This document shows positions 33,101-44,004 of a stretch of DNA of 64,000 nt, piece by piece. Made by a program: the position numbers and the translations under genes. The stretch comes from Pleodorina starrii (taxonomy: Eukaryota > Chlorophyta > Chlorophyceae > Chlamydomonadales > Volvocaceae): the NCBI GenBank assembly GCA_030267565.1, contig BRXU01000002.1, positions 4,215,501-4,279,500 of the forward strand. The letters run 5' to 3'. The notes below the pieces were generated by a model. The model was not told the origin of the DNA. It did no database searches and was given only the letters and a program-made list of their open reading frames with translations. Position 1 is the first letter of the stretch, and each line of letters begins with the position of its first letter.

Positions 33101-35343
33101 TGCGAAGCCGCCCTTCGGTCCAGGCAGCGGCGATGTTCCGGGCGGACCCCTTGGGCGTGTGATAAGCTGGCAGCCCAGGCCCGGCGATGTGATGGCCTAG
33201 GAACGGTAGGGCTGGTGAGATCGCTCGGGCGCGATCCTGCACCTCCGCCGGGCGCCGTACAGCGTGCCGGAGCGCACGTGTCTCTGGCTGCCGCCCGAAT
33301 GGCCCGCACGCACACGCGCAAACGCATACGCACGCACGCACGCGCATGCGCGCACGCACGCACCCAACCGCCAGCGCATATGCAGCGGCGAACCGCGCTC
33401 CCCCGGGTGGCTGTCCTCCGCCGAGCACCGGAAGGGGCCGCACATGTCGCCCCCCGTGGTGGTGGCTCCAACGCCACGATGCGCCGCATACGCACGCACC
33501 CCAAAGCGCTCAAACAGGGGACAGGCACGCAGACACGGGCACAGGCAGGCGGACGCGCACACGCGGACTCAAACACGGGCGCACGCACACACACGCGGGT
33601 GGGCGGCTGGCGGTCCGCAGCACCTTCCCACCTTGTCCTCTGCCGGCTGCGGTGGCAGCCTGTCCACCCAGCCGCGCTGCACCATCTCCGTCAGCAGCAT
33701 GCCCTTCACGGCGGCCAGACCCACAACGATGCCCAGAGCGCCGTCGTACCTGCAGCCAGGCGCGGACGCGCGGGCGGGCCAACCGCGGTTGCAGCGTCCC
33801 CATCAGCCCATCAGCCCAGCCCAGCTCAGCCCGGCTCAGCTCAGCCCGGCGCGTGCGTGTCAAAACCTCGCGGTCCGTTCAGTTATACTGCGGCCTCGAC
33901 CGGTGCGGGCCCGTGTCCTGACTGGCTGCCCGCGCCCATGACTCGCCGCGCCGGCGCGGGCGCCAAGGCGTGGCAGAGGGTCGGCGGCGCCAAAATCGTG
34001 CGCAGTACGGTGCAACACAGTACGTCACGGTACGGTGCTGGTACGGCACTCACGCGCCGCCATCCAGCACTGTGTCGTAGTGTGAGCCCAGCAGCAGCGC
34101 CTGCGCGCCCTCACGTATGGACCTGATGCGGCCGTGCACGTTGCCCACCGCATCCACCCAGCTCTCCATGCCGCAGTCACTCATCCACTGCTTGATCTGC
34201 GCAGGGGGGGAGGGGCGGGTAGGTAAGGAAGATGAGACAGCATGAGACCGCAGCGGCGGTACGCGGGAGGTTGAGGGTTAAATGCGGTCATGGTACTGGG
34301 GGGCAGAGGCGGAGGCGGAGGTGGAGGAGGCACCGGCTAGAGAAACATACACGCCAGCCAGCCCCATCGGTCCAAGTTGGGTTTAGGGAGGAATGCGCAA
34401 CCAGGCAGGCGGCGTTGGCAGAGGCGGCGGTTGGCGGGAGAAGCAGTGCGGGTCTTGGCCTTGTGCGCGTGGCTGCCGGAATGGGGCGCGCGAAGGAGCA
34501 GCCCGGAGGCTGCACCTGGCATGTACGGTATTCATTACCTAGGCGGTGGCGCTGCACCTGGCACAGACAGGCTGGGGGGCGTGCCCCGGGGGAAACTGAG
34601 AAAGCAAGGTGCGGCGACACGGGCAGACAGCTAGCTCCAACAGTGCCCACTGGCGGGAGCCGCCGGGGCGACGCATTGGGAATTTGTTTGAAGCTGGTAT
34701 TTGTCGTGGTTGGCGCCAGGAGTCCCCAACTCACCACCTCCGCCGCGCGTCGGTGGGCGGGCGAGAAGAAGGTGCGCGCCAGCGATCCCTCCGTGTCGCT
34801 AATCTGCATCAGCAGCAGCGGCGGCGGGCGGCAGCGACGAAGATGGAGGCCAGGGGTGAAAGCCGAGAGTAGCGGCGGCGGCGACGGCGGCGGCCCTGCC
34901 CCGGGCGTGGTGCGAAGCGGCAGCTGTGGACCGAGGCGATGTGCCCAACCGGCCCCGTCCTTCGTGTTTCACCTCCGCAACGTATATGAGAAGGTCGATG
35001 AGAAGGTCGATGCTTAGGCTGGTGGCACGGGCCCTGCCGGGCGCATGCTCGATGATAAGCCACGGATCCTCCCCGCTGGTGCGATGCGGTGTTCAAAACG
35101 ACCCACCGCCGCCAGCTCTTGCAGGTGCCTGTTAGGCTCAACGTGCAGAGCTCGACGCAGGATGGGATCCGGCTTGTGGAGTTCATCTCCTTCTTCGGGG
35201 GGTAAGGAAAGTGTCGGCACGGGGGAGTTGGCAGGTGCGTGCACGTGTGTCCGGTAGACCGCAGTCACGAGTCACCTACCAACGGTGAACTGGAGGCAAG
35301 CCCAGCACACTGCAAGGAGAAGGAGCTTCCGCCAATTTGCCAT
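30143..35343 (-). CDS. AAH: Allantoate amidohydrolase (allantoate deiminase), ER-lumenal
   Basis: Ten exons join in frame: 35343..35280, 35192..35107, 34803..34735, 34196..34054, 33749..33632, 32935..32807, 32445..32056, 31814..31545, 31135..31001 and 30421..30143, for 560 residues. It is an M20-type metal amidohydrolase of purine (ureide) catabolism that converts allantoate, releasing ammonium and CO2. Visible motifs are LLLGSHYDTVLDGG (metal His112, Asp114), VAFTDEEGVRFQSTFLGS, EVHIEQGPVLE, GIAGQTRL, QGHAGTVPM, RKHDAAAVLSDP, SGAGHDAMAIA and FVRCRGGVSHSP. All match plant AAH better than ureidoglycolate amidohydrolase as I remember them. Exon 1 is a signal peptide (MANWRKLLLLAVCWACLQF), and the protein ends in RDEL, an ER-retrieval signal, in line with the ER location of plant AAH. 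An Ala/Glu/Val-rich linker of about 35 residues separates the catalytic domain from RDEL. Confidence 0.93.
30927..30991 (-). repeat. CGCCC pentanucleotide array in AAH intron 9
   Basis: About 13 uninterrupted CGCCC units on the plus strand. On the sense (minus) strand it reads GGGGC/GGGCG and starts about 10 nt downstream of the exon 9 donor. Confidence 0.95.
31150..31262. repeat. GGGA tract and duplicated 24-bp segment in AAH intron 8
   Basis: A GGGA run (31154-31178) is followed by AAGTGCAGAAGCCGGGA. The same AGGGAGGGAAGTGCAGAAGC segment recurs at about 31239-31258, so a block of roughly 65 bp has been copied. Confidence 0.8.
31831..31920. repeat. Degenerate minisatellite in AAH intron 7
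   Basis: Units of about 13-17 bp related to GTCCGGAAAGGGGG recur with small changes (GGGTTCGGAAGGGC, AGTCCGGGAAGGGGG, GGTCCGGAAAGGAGG). The array begins about 17 bp from the exon 8 acceptor, on its intron side. Confidence 0.8.
33050..33094. repeat. CAG/CAGCCG trinucleotide-type repeat in AAH intron 5
   Basis: Repeats of AGCAGCAGCCGC in a 12-bp period, four copies, within the intron between exons 5 and 6. Confidence 0.85.
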
Positions 35344-35919
35344 TTTGTCTGTTACTTCGGGCCAATGAGCTTTAGGGGTTGCGTTGCCAAGTAACGAGGT
35401 TTTCGGCCGCCGCGTCGGGCCAGCAGACACTCCCTGTCAAATGACCAACTAAGCAAATTCAGCGCTTATAAAAAATAACTCTAGATATCCCCACAGTGCC
35501 ATCCCATGGGCCTGCCAGCCAGCAAAAATTTCGATCCAGCAGAGGATGACATATGCAGTACATGTTTTTCAGCGCTGCAGCGCAGCTCTCGTGCACCTGT
35601 CTTTCCTAAGTGGCTAATCGGTGCTGGAAAGATGTTACCTGCTTTATAACTTCTATGCGTACACTCACAACTGACTGCAGAGCCTCGACGGGATTGCAAT
35701 ACCTTTTCGCCGTAAGTCTCAGCGGTTGATGTTTCCAGCAAGGTGCCTCTGAGCGTATATAGACACGCCGACACTGTGAGAACTTCAATCATCGTTGGTA
35801 TAGGAACGTTTGGTAGAAGCGTTCAACTCTCCGGAAGGCGCCATTAGGGCCTGCTCCGGCTGACGTCTACACGCCCGTGGCTTTTTCAGAGAAATTCTTG
35901 GCAGGCTACAGCTGGGCGC
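35344..35919. promoter_or_regulatory. Divergent region between AAH and PTPA
   Basis: Start codons at 35343 (minus) and 35920 (plus) face away from each other across 576 bp. The sequence 35450-35800 is clearly less GC-rich than either gene. TATATA-like sequence near 35755-35762 (CGTATATAGAC) is about 160 bp upstream of the PTPA ATG and could be a TATA element, which is not proven. Confidence 0.5.
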
Positions 35920-38900
35920 ATGCAGCGCCCTGCGTCTCATGCCCACGGGGCGGAGGGCGACCTCTCACCGGGGTTCCCCACGAGCGCGCCCTACCACACC
36001 AAAGACACCCTTAGCCCCACAGCCGCGCCCTGGGCATCCTCCGTGCCCCATGGCGCCGTCCCCGCCGCACTGAGCCCCACCAAAGGCGCGGCCGCCGCGG
36101 TGCCGCCACCGGACGCCAGTATCGCCACCGCCACCGCCGCTGCCACCATCACCACCACCACCACCGACGGCTTCGCCCTGCCGCGGCCCGTCGGCGGCGG
36201 CGGCTTCGCCACCTTTGGCGACATCGGTGCCGGCGCCGGGGCCACCTTCTCCCTCTCCGCCATGGGCGGCGCAGGCGGCGGCTTCCCCGCCCCCGGCGCC
36301 GCCGCGGCGGCCGTCGCGGCTGCGCACGCCGCGGGCCCGCAGCGGCGCGCGCCGGAGGCGGTCATCCAGACCGCGCCGCGCATGCCGGCCGCCGCGGCGC
36401 CGCCGGCGGTGCCGTCACAGCCGGCGCGCAAGCGCATCGGCTCGGCGGAGGACCTTAAGCGCTTCCTGGAGGGCCAGAGCGTCAAAGACTTTATGGCCTT
36501 CATCCTCTCCATCAACGAGGCAGTTACCGGCAAGAAGTGCAACGACGCCGCCTACGTGCCCTCGCCCGCGCTGCACCGCATGTGCGCCCTGCTCAGCGAG
36601 CTGAGCGCGCTGGTGGACGAGGTGCCGCCGGAGCAGCAGAGCCTGCGGTACGGCAACCCGGCCTTCCGTACCTGGAGCGCGCGTCTGGCGGAGCGCGCGG
36701 CGCCGCTGCTGGAGTCGGTGCTGGGGAGCGAGGCGGCGGCGGCGGCGCCGGCGGTGGCGGAGCTGGTGCCGTACTTGCTGGACAGCTTTGGCAACGCGAC
36801 GCGCATCGACTACGGCACCGGCCACGAGACGCAGTTCTGTGCGCTGCTGTACTGCCTGGCCAAACTGGGGGTGTTTGGGGAGGCTGACCGGCAGGTAGGG
36901 AGTGCGGGACTGTGGGTCGGTTGGCGCAGCGCAGCAGCAGGCGGCGGGCAGACTGGGCGCGACGTGTTGGGTGGGCAGGGGGGCCGAGGGACGGCGACAG
37001 CTGTCAGCGGTGGCGCAAGTTACACACACATACGCACACGCACACACACGCGCCTGCACACCTGCACGCCAGCGTTACTCGCTGCCCCCTGTGGCGGTCA
37101 GGCAGGCAGTGCCAGGCAGTGCCAGCTGCCCCCAACTGGTGGGCTGCTCGAGTGGTGCCGCCGCCGCACCCGGGCCGCTCTTCGCCGGCGGCTCCCCGAC
37201 CGCCCCGCCCCTCTTGCCTTGCCCCCACTTCTCCATTTCCCAAGTACCGGACCTCCTCTGTCCCCCATGCTACGGCATTTCTTCTTTACTGGCCCCCTCT
37301 CCCCTCTCCCTGCCCCTGCCCCACGTCCGCAGGGTCTGGGTCTGGTGGTGTTCAAGCAGTACCTGGAGCTGATGCACAAGATACAAACGACCTACTGGTG
37401 CGAGGGAGGGGCTGGTGGGGTTAGGGGGGTGGGGGTGCAGTTCTTTCCCTTCGGGAGGCGTGACAGGGATCCAGTCGACCTTCAGACTACAACATCCACA
37501 TGGCGTCTTGTTTCATTCCTGCAAATACACTCTTCAAACCCCCCTCCTTCCTCCCCGCCCGCCCGCCCGCCGCCCCTCCCGCCCCTCTCGCGCTCTCGGG
37601 CGGCTCGCTGCCGCGTCCCATTCGCCGCCGCCTGATCCCGCGCAGGCTCGAGCCCGCCGGCTCCCACGGCGTGTGGGGTCTTGACGACTACCAGTTCCTG
37701 CCCTTCATCTGGGGCTCCGCGCAGCTGATCGCGCACCCCGTGATCAAACCCAAGTCCATCCACAACCCCGACATCCTGGAGGCCTACGCGGACACCTACC
37801 TCTACCTCAACTGCGTCAAGTTCGTCAAGCAGGTACCGTAACACGGGCATGGAGATGGTTGTGGTGGTGGAGGTTGTTACGGTTGGGAGGCTCCAGGCTC
37901 GGGAAGGGGCAGAGCCAACTGGCTGTCCAGCAGCTGGTCGCACGCGTTTGCTGTGATGGGGCGGGGCCCCCAGAAGACCGAGGGGGCGCCGCTTCTGTGC
38001 TGCTTGGGGCGCGGCGTGCGTGCGTGCCCTGCCCTGCCGCGACGTGCGCCCCAATGCTGTACACGCCCCGAGCTGCTGCACTCCACACACCCGCAAACCG
38101 GTCCGTTCAACAACGCGTCGCCTCGCGTTCCATCGGCCTCGCGTTCCATCGCGGCGGTTTCGTCCTGTCCTTACCATGGTACCACCGCGCCCGCCGGCCG
38201 TGCCATGCCTCGCTTTGCCCCTCGCCCCGCGGCCCCCTCCCCGCGGCCCCCGCCCCGCGGCCCCCCCCCCGCAGGTGAAGAAGGGCCCCCTGGGTGAGAC
38301 CTCCCCCATGCTCAACGACATCAGCTGCGTGCCCACCTGGGCCAAGGTGGGTGGCTGAGTGGGTGGCTGAGTGCGTGCGCCGAGTACCCTGATGGGGCCG
38401 TTGTGGTCCGAATTGAGTCCGGCGGCGCTGCCTCCTGCATGCATGCATGGGAGTGGGGGCGCCCGCTGCTTGAGGTGTCGAGTTGAGGCCGGCTGGGCGG
38501 GTGGTGTGGGCCCGGCTTCCGGCCGCTGATGGGGGCTGCCCAGGGCTCCCGGCCGTGTCCTCGGCGCGTTGGCGCGTTGGCCGCGGCCGCCGGCTCAGCT
38601 CCCTGCTCGCGTGTTGCTGGCTGCCGGACGGTGTGGCGCGAACGGTCGGTGGGTTGGTTGGGGCAGTCGGTCGGGGCAGTCGTGGAAGTATCGTCACCGT
38701 AGCGCTTGCCCGGCCCCGCGCTCACCGGCTCAAAAGCTCGACCACCACCCCATCGCACTTTCGCCATCCCTCCCTTCCTGCCCGTCCCTCGCTTCCCATC
38801 CCACTCTCCCTGGGAAAGGACTGCGACATCGTGACTTGGCACCGTCCCCGCCCTTTCCAAAATGCGAGAGCGGCATCCGCCTGGGGCCTGGCCTCCCCCT

Positions 38901-39225
38901 CCCCCACCTGCCTGCCTGCCAAGAATGCAACGCACTAAACAAACAACCCCCCTTCCCTCCCGTCCTCTCGTCTGCTGGCCGGTATCGTCTTTACTGCCCC
39001 CTCTGCCCCGGCCTACGCTTGAATCCCCCCTCCCTTCCGTCTCATCGCCGCGGTTTCTTCTGTCTGTCTTACCCACGCAGCCCGGCCTGGCCTCCCTCCC
39101 TCCTCCCCCTCTACCTCCCTCCCCAGGTGAACAGCGGCATGATCAAGATGTACCAGGTGGAAGTGCTGTCCAAGTTCCCCATCATGCAGCACTTTATGTT
39201 TGGCAGCCTGCTGCCATTCGAGTGA
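35920..39225 (+). CDS. Serine/threonine-protein phosphatase 2A activator (PTPA)
   Basis: Five exons fit in frame: 35920..36894, 37333..37397, 37646..37832, 38275..38346 and 39127..39225, for 465 residues. PTPA is a peptidyl-prolyl isomerase-like chaperone that activates the PP2A catalytic subunit by helping load its metals. The PTPA domain runs from about residue 170 to the end: [86 protein letters not shown]-equivalent [19 protein letters not shown] and QHFMFGSLL. The RIDYGTGHE block forms part of the nucleotide/peptide pocket. The first 170 residues are an Ala/Pro/Thr-rich extension absent from the yeast and human proteins as I know them. The four downstream exons are short (65-187 nt). TGTAA at 39884-39888 is about 660 nt past the stop. 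Confidence 0.95.
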
Positions 39226-40494
39226 GGCAGACCGGTCGGGGAGGAGGACTGAGGAGGCCGACTGGGGAGGAGGACCTGGGCCGGTTGGGGGACAAGAAAG
39301 GAGATACCGCAGCGAAGGGACGAAGACGGCGGCCTGCGACACGGCCCGCGGGCTGCGGGGGGCCGTGTCGCGCGGGGGGCCGGATTGGCGGCCTCGTTCC
39401 TGCGGCTGCGGAGGAATGGGACGGAGGGGCGGAGAACCCCGTTGCCAACCTCACCGCAACATGGGTCTGTTTGCAGCAGCACGTCGGGGTTTGGGGGCCT
39501 TGGATGCTGCCCATTGCGGTGGCGGGCCGGTGCAGGAGCAGGGCCCCGCGGTCGGAGGTGGAGGATGGGCGAACACGCGGGCTGGCGTGTGACTCGGTTA
39601 GTCTCGGTTTGGGGGCAGGATGGGACTGCGATGGTGAGCGCAAAAAGGGCGGACTGCGGAGGTTCAAGGGCGCCCAGGTTGTGTGTGCAGGAACGAGGTG
39701 TGAGGACGAATCGCGAACCATGGCAGTCCACGTGAGTCTGTGTGTGTGCAGGGTGTGGGGACGACAGCAGCCGCCCTGACAAAGTGTGCTGCTTGGTGTC
39801 GATCGGGCACGGCAAGCCCCGGCAGCGCTTCCGGTTGACGTTTGCGCCACTTGCTCTGCGACTACGCAAGCATGTATGCTGGCTGTAAGACTTGTCCGCT
39901 TCAGGCATGTGTATCATGGCGGGCTCCACCGGGCGATGGCGCGTTCCGATCAGCCGTCAACAGGGAAGTTTAAAAGCCAGGTGGCGCCTGGAGCAGCCTG
40001 GGGACTCACAGTTGTCATCCAGATGACAGTAAATATGTTATGGACGCTGTCACGAGCTGTACTGGAGGTGCTCTGTTGGGGTGACTGGCGTTTCGTGGCT
40101 GCGGCTATGACGGAGTGTTTCCGACTGGGCATGTGCAGAAGAATTATAAGCTATTTTCTCCTAATTTATGTCGATTCGTTGGCAATGGGCATGTGATGCC
40201 TGCGTGACCCTCGTCTGTACGCCACACGCCGTTGACTGCATCCGACGTCATTCGGGAAACGCGCCATTCATTGTACCAAGACCGGCATGATACCAATAAG
40301 GAAAAAAGTATATGTTTGCAAGCATCGAAACCCACGAGTTTCCCGTCGACGGGTCAAGGGCTTGAGGTCCCGCGCTTTTCTGGCGCACGCGACTTGCGAG
40401 CCTCAGCGCTAGCTTTCCGCGCAGGCCCTTGCGACACTCTCTCTCGCGACTTCACCTATGAGATTCAAGGCGCAGCGGAATTCCGGCGGTGCGG
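39226..40494 (+). other. PTPA 3' UTR and BTB gene promoter
   Basis: The PTPA 3' UTR likely ends just after TGTAA at 39884-39888. The remaining 600 bp, poorer in GC around 40010-40330, should hold the promoter and 5' UTR of the BTB gene. No other gene is visible. Confidence 0.55.
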
Positions 40495-43400
40495 ATGCGG
40501 AGACCAACTGATGATTACTGCGACAGTCTCTACTCGACAGCCTACACAGAGCGCCTCTGCCCGGATGTGGTGCTTCGGGCTTTTGGGAAAGCCTACCCAG
40601 CGCACCGAGTTATACTAGCTTCCCAGAGCGCTTACTTTGCAACACTACTGCGTTGGGTGTCTTGGCAACCAGCCGCTGGGGCTGGGCAGGGCGCCGCTGC
40701 TGGCGCTGAATGGCCCGGCCTCCCGTGCCACGAGTTGGTGCTAGGCGAGGACGTGACGCAGAGCGGTGCGTTGCCGGCACACACGAGGGCGGGGCAGGGC
40801 GAAGGGTGGGGCCGGGCGCGCCCCTCCAAAAGGCCGTCCGAGAAGAGAAGGCGGGGCTGGTGGCGGCCTGGCAGTGTTACACGGAATACTTTTGGCAACG
40901 GGGGAATTGATGGGTGGCCAAGGTGTCATGGCACATGGCACATGCTTTGCACGCCAATGCAGGGACACTGACAAACACGAAAGGGCGCCCTGAAAGTCCC
41001 TGGAGAGGTTGCCAGTACCCTCAGTGCCAAATCCGGCACGAGCCAGCGCTTCACTTCGCGACCTACACGATGTCTCGCGGGGACGCTGCAACCAAATCCA
41101 AACTCGTGCTACTGCTTGCTGCTGCTCCTGCCGCCGCTGTCGCCGTGCTTTTGTCATGTCATGACCGCGCGCACAAACCACGCACAGGCTTTGAGTGGAT
41201 CCTGGAGTACTTTTACGCCTCGCCGCATGTGGCCGTCACCAGCGACAATGCCTTCGATGTGCTGGCGACTGCGCACTACCTGGGGGTCACCGCCGTACAG
41301 ACGGCCTGCGTCGAGTTCCTGGCGCAGGTGAGCGTTGTACGGCACGTGCACGGCACGTGTACGGCATCGTGTCATACATTACGAACACACAGACAATGGG
41401 TGTCGCAGCGCAGCTGGGCATGCGGGCCATGATGCGGTGTCAAACCCCCCTGGAGCCGCTGTCCCATGGGGTCCCCTTTCACGCCAGCTGTTCCGCCGCG
41501 CTGTGCCCGCGACTGCCGTGGACTCGCTTGCTGCTGCTGGGTTTGGCTTTGCTTTGATTTGCTCCCGCGTCGTTCCCGACACACGCACCTCCTCCTCCTC
41601 CTCCTCGTGTCCCTGGGCGCTGGTGGCGCTGCCGCGGGGACGCAGCAAGAAAGACCGCATCAGTTGATCGTAGTGCATCGCACATCACATACCGCACGGC
41701 GAGCAGCAGCAGCAGCTGCACCACCACCAGCAGCAGCAGCAGCTGCACCACCACCAGCAGCAGCCACGGGCTGCTCCACTGACGCCGGGGAGTTCAGGAG
41801 GACAGGATCGAGGTCGCCGAGCAGCGCCTGCACGCCGGGACCTCCTCCATTCCTTTCGCTTCGGTTCCGTCTCTCTTCATTACCCCGCCCCCTTTTGTTC
41901 GCCAGAGCTGCACCACCGCGTGCCAAAGGAGAGAACCATGTCCTTGCACAACCCCGCCCCGTGCCGGGCCGGGCCGGGCCCGGCCGCCGCAGCCTCTGGC
42001 GCCCGGCTGACGCTACGGCCTTCCTGCTCTGCTGCCGCCCTTGCTGTTCCCCCCGCCCGCCTGTCCCGCTGCCCTCCCGACCCCTGGCCATCCCCTGCTG
42101 CCGCCCGCCTACCCGACGTCAACCCAACGTCAACGTGGAACAGCACCTGGATCCCCACAACCTGGCGGCGTGTCTGCAGTGGGCGACGCGCGCCGACCAC
42201 GGCGAGGCTTCCGACCTGCTGGTCGCCTCCTGCCGCCGCCTCCTGGCGCTGCGCCTGCCGCGCAACCTGGCCGCCTGGGCGCCCGCGCTCGTCCACATCG
42301 AGCCGCGCACGCTGCTGGACATCATGTCGTCCGACCACCTTGCCGTACCGACCGAGTACGACAGGTACGAGCTGGTGAAGGAAGTGGCCAAGATCTGCGC
42401 CTCTGCTGCCGCGTCGGCGTCGGCGGCTTGGGGCGACGCCGAGGAGGACGCTGCGGACGGGGATGGCGGCGGCGGCGGAGCTGCCGCCACCACCGCCGCC
42501 GCCGCGGCGGCGGCGGGGACTCTGGAGGTCCGTCGCATGCTCAGCTCCGCTTTGCGTCTCTCCGATGAGGGCCTCGCGGGGCACTTGCCGCTAGCGGGCT
42601 CCCGCGCTTCCTCCGCTGGGGTGCCGTCTCCCGCTGGCGGCGGCTCGCTTCTTGCTTCAGTGGCCGGGTCCAGCGACGCCGGCCCAGCGAGCGGCGCCAG
42701 CTGCCGCGCGTTCGCGATGGGGACATCGCCCTCACCGTCGGCCTCGGAGGCTTCCGCCTGTGCTGATGGCGGCGGCAGCAGCAGCGGCAGCAGCGCGCTG
42801 ACGAGCAGCCAGGCATCCAGCAGGAGCACGGTCCGGCTCTGCGAGCCGGGCGGCGGCAGCGCGGCGGCAGCGGCGGCGGAAGAGCGCGGCGGCGAGGATG
42901 GCGGCGCCGCCAGCAGCAGCGGTGCCGCAGCGGCGTCGCCGTCATCGCCTCGGCAGCGGCCAGCCAGTGACGATGGCGCTGTGACCGGGGGCCCGGGGCC
43001 GGGCTCTCCGGCGGACGCCGCAGCAGCGGCGGCGGCGGCGGGGGCGGCGGCGTGTTCGCGGCTGCTTCTCCACGGGGCGGTACGGTACGAGCATCTCACG
43101 GTGCCGCAGCTGATGGCGATCGAGGCGGAAGGTTTGGTGGAGTCCGAGGTACTTCACTCGGCGCTGTGGCAGCGCACGCGCCTCGACTGCAGGATTCACG
43201 CCCGCGGCACCGCCGCCCGCCCGCGCAGCCAGGCGTCAACGTCCGCCGACGGCACAGCCGCGGAGGTGGCGGCGGCGGCGCCTGCCCCGGCGCTTTCGCG
43301 ATCTCCTACTATGGGTGCAGCCGCACCGGGAACCGTCGACGCCAGGTTGGGCCCGGAGCCGCAGCCCGGCCGCGCCTTCCGGGTGTGCTGGCGCCTGGCG

Positions 43401-44004
43401 GCCGGTGCCCTCAAGAAGCTGCAGCCCCGGGACATGCTGCAGTCGGAGCCGCACCAGCACGCCGGCGCGCTGTGGCAGCTGCGCCTCTGCCGCAGCGACC
43501 GCTCGCGCGGGCACCTGGGGCTGTTTGTGGGGCGCCACCTCGCGACCTCCTCCGCAGCGGCGGCGGCGGCAGCGGCGGCAGGCTGCGCCGCCGCGGCGGG
43601 GCAGCAGCCGGGCGGCGGTCCGCGGGTCGTCTCGCCAGCGCGGCAGCTGGAGGTCGCCGCCGCCAGGCCGGCGGCGCCCGGCAGGCCGGCATCTCGGGCG
43701 CCCGGCACCGCCGCAGCAACTGCAAGACCATCATCAGCAGCAGCAGCAAGGTACGCCCCCCTGGTTCTCGTACACGGATCACGGCTCGGCGCTGCGGGGT
43801 AGGTGCCGCGTGTCGGTGTTCCATTCGGACAATACGGCGCTCCAGGGGCGGCTGTGCCTGGGGGACACGGGCGACTTCGCGGCGGAGTTTGCGGCGGGCG
43901 GCTACTTTGGGCAGGGGCAGCTGGTGTCTCGGGAGGATGTGGCGCAGCTGCCGGACGAGCAAGAAGTGCTGGTCTTCATGTCCCTGCAAGTGCTGGTGGA
44001 GTGA
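40495..44004 (+). CDS. BTB/POZ-BACK protein, germ-cell-less-like
   Basis: Exons 40495..40765, 41188..41327, 42144..43750 and 43803..44004 join in frame to 739 residues. The ATG at 40495 is the first in frame after a stop. The BTB domain reads RLCPDVVLRAFGKAYPAHRV, ILASQSAYFATLL, GFEWILEYFYASPH and FDVLATAHYLGVTAVQTAC. A BACK region follows: DPHNLAACLQWATR, CRRLLALRLP, VHIEPRTLLDIMSSDHLAVP and EYDRYELV. After about 230 Ala/Ser/Gly-rich residues come RYEHLTVPQLMAIE and a C-terminal domain (QPRDMLQSEPHQHAGALWQL, VSVFHSDNTALQGRLCLG). This layout resembles germ-cell-less proteins, which act as CUL3 adaptors or nuclear-envelope proteins; I infer a CUL3 substrate adaptor. The frame changes near 43750. 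A 52-nt GT-AG intron (43751-43802) restores it, but that intron is unusually short and has no stop in one frame. Confidence 0.75.
41700..41765 (+). repeat. 26-bp tandem repeat in BTB intron 2
   Basis: AGCAGCAGCAGCTGCACCAC followed by CACCAGC is present twice, with a partial third copy, inside the intron between exons 2 and 3. Confidence 0.85.
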
